A DNA stretch of 64,000 bases from CAYRUD01 sp964427425 (lineage in GTDB: Bacteria; Chlamydiota; Chlamydiia; Chlamydiales; FEN-1388): NCBI GenBank assembly GCA_964427425.1, contig CAYRUD010000014.1:372001-436000 (forward strand). Direction: 5' to 3'. Below the pieces are notes generated by a model that was not told the origin of the DNA, ran no database searches, and saw only the letters and a program-made list of their open reading frames with translations. The position numbers and the translations under genes were made by a program. How positions within the stretch are numbered: the stretch's first letter is position 1; the number at the start of each line of letters is the position of its first letter. Below, piece by piece: positions 63,385 to 64,000 of the stretch.

Positions 63385-63590
63385 GTAAATTAATTACATG
63401 ATAGGGAGGGCAAGAGATGATGTGCATGCTACACATTTTTTACTCCAGTCTTTTATTAATACTTCATGCTTTATGAGTATCAATTATTTTATTTAACAGG
63501 CAAGCAAGCAGGTATTATAGGTGGGAGTAATTAATAATTTAATGTGTTTGCGATCTAAAGTTTTTTATTATCGAGTACGTGGGTTGATAA

Positions 63591-64000
63591 CTAATTGTTG
63601 ATAAGGGATATCAGCTCTTGAAATAAAGTAGTCTGTTCTACTTCAAATTGTGTGAGTAGAGGGAGAATTGGTGATGTCTGCATGTGAAAGTGGCGGCAGT
63701 TATACTCCGGATGAACTCCTGAGAGAATGGCAAACCCCTTTCCGATTGAGCAGCGAATAATAGCAGCTGGCCTTTTATCTACATCGCTATAGCGGGCAAG
63801 AATCTCAACTGTTGGATACTCTTCTGCATTCTCAAAAAAGCAGCCTCCATTGAAATAAGCGTATGAACGTGTGTGTGTGAAGTGCTTTTCGGAAAGATCG
63901 AGGGTAGCAAGAGCTGTTCCTTTCTCAGTTTCGTAACAAAATGAGCCTTTTTTGTAGACAGGTCCCCTTGCGATGCCAGGAAAGAATTGAAGCTCACGGC
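63591..64000 (-). CDS. Biotin-protein-ligase N-terminal-like (BPL_N) protein, 5' end outside the window
   Basis: C-terminal 135 codons of a gene that enters from the right edge; the reading frame is open to base 63998. Readable parts are FFPGIARGPVYKKGSFCYET, YAYFNGGCFFENAEEYPTVE, RPAAIIRCSIGKGFAILSGV and the end LFQELISLINN. This fits the BPL_N (class-I glutamine-amidotransferase-like) family, which in yeast is fused to biotin-protein ligase and in bacteria often stands alone. The catalytic centre would be further 5'. The stop TAG is at 63591-63593. The spacer 63385-63590 holds nothing obvious. Confidence 0.72.
   Translation of the reverse strand, partial: RELQFFPGIARGPVYKKGSFCYETEKGTALATLDLSEKHFTHTRSYAYFNGGCFFENAEEYPTVEILARYSDVDKRPAAIIRCSIGKGFAILSGVHPEYNCRHFHMQTSPILPLLTQFEVEQTTLFQELISLINN

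Overview
The window looks like a piece of chromosome from an obligate intracellular bacterium that lives in amoebae or other protists. The best guess is an environmental chlamydia (Parachlamydiales/Simkaniales type); Dependentiae or another amoeba symbiont remains possible. The reasons are a TLC-type nucleotide transporter for taking nucleotides from a host, many eukaryote-like proteins (PP2C phosphatases, a Ser/Thr kinase, five F-box proteins, a giant PPR-like protein, a collagen-galactosyltransferase-like domain, a LicD protein), DUF4116 repeats, a BPL_N-type protein, low G+C, and long AT-rich spacers around putative effector genes. The taxonomy is inference; no rRNA is present.

Layout. 0-6 kb: two PP2C phosphatases (the first cut by the window edge), a DUF4116 repeat protein and a 726-residue effector-like protein. 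6.2-11 kb: three minus-strand genes with signal peptides (unknown, kinase-like, nucleotidyltransferase-like plus nucleoside-phosphorylase-like fusion) and a chimeric pseudogene scrap. 11-18.5 kb: small enzymes, namely two GNAT-like paralogues, histidine phosphatase, alpha/beta hydrolase, APH kinase, DHFR-like reductase, PAP2, HIT and GrpB. 18.7-24 kb: nucleotide transporter with a divergent LysR regulator, then a secreted fusion of a COLGALT-like glycosyltransferase, FkbM methyltransferase and GT4. 24-35 kb: a signalling and exopolysaccharide locus with a CheY-like protein, a hybrid histidine kinase, an HPt-REC-degenerate GGDEF-REC protein, a HEAT protein, a processive GT2 and a TPR/beta-barrel outer-membrane protein. 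35.6-42.8 kb: a 2392-residue PPR-like protein with six degenerate Smr-like modules. 43-46 kb: a P-loop protein and a BrnQ branched-chain amino-acid carrier preceded by two tandem Ile-rich leader-peptide attenuators. 46-48.5 kb: a tRNA remnant, a 594-residue unknown protein and an intact CAT-anticodon tRNA. 48.7-58.5 kb: an effector-like island with five F-box genes, a small membrane protein, a coiled-coil protein and a LicD protein. 58.8-64 kb: hydrolase with divergent TetR regulator, GyrI-like protein, NUDIX, cyclase, a nucleotidyltransferase-like protein and the 3' end of a BPL_N-like gene.

How it fits together. The transporter genes (nucleotides, branched-chain amino acids) serve nutrient parasitism. 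The brnQ leader appears to sense isoleucine starvation by translation-coupled attenuation, twice in series. The F-box, PP2C, kinase, PPR and LicD proteins are candidates for host manipulation. The 24-35 kb block reads as a phosphorelay next to surface polysaccharide synthesis and export. No CRISPR array, integrase or transposase was seen.
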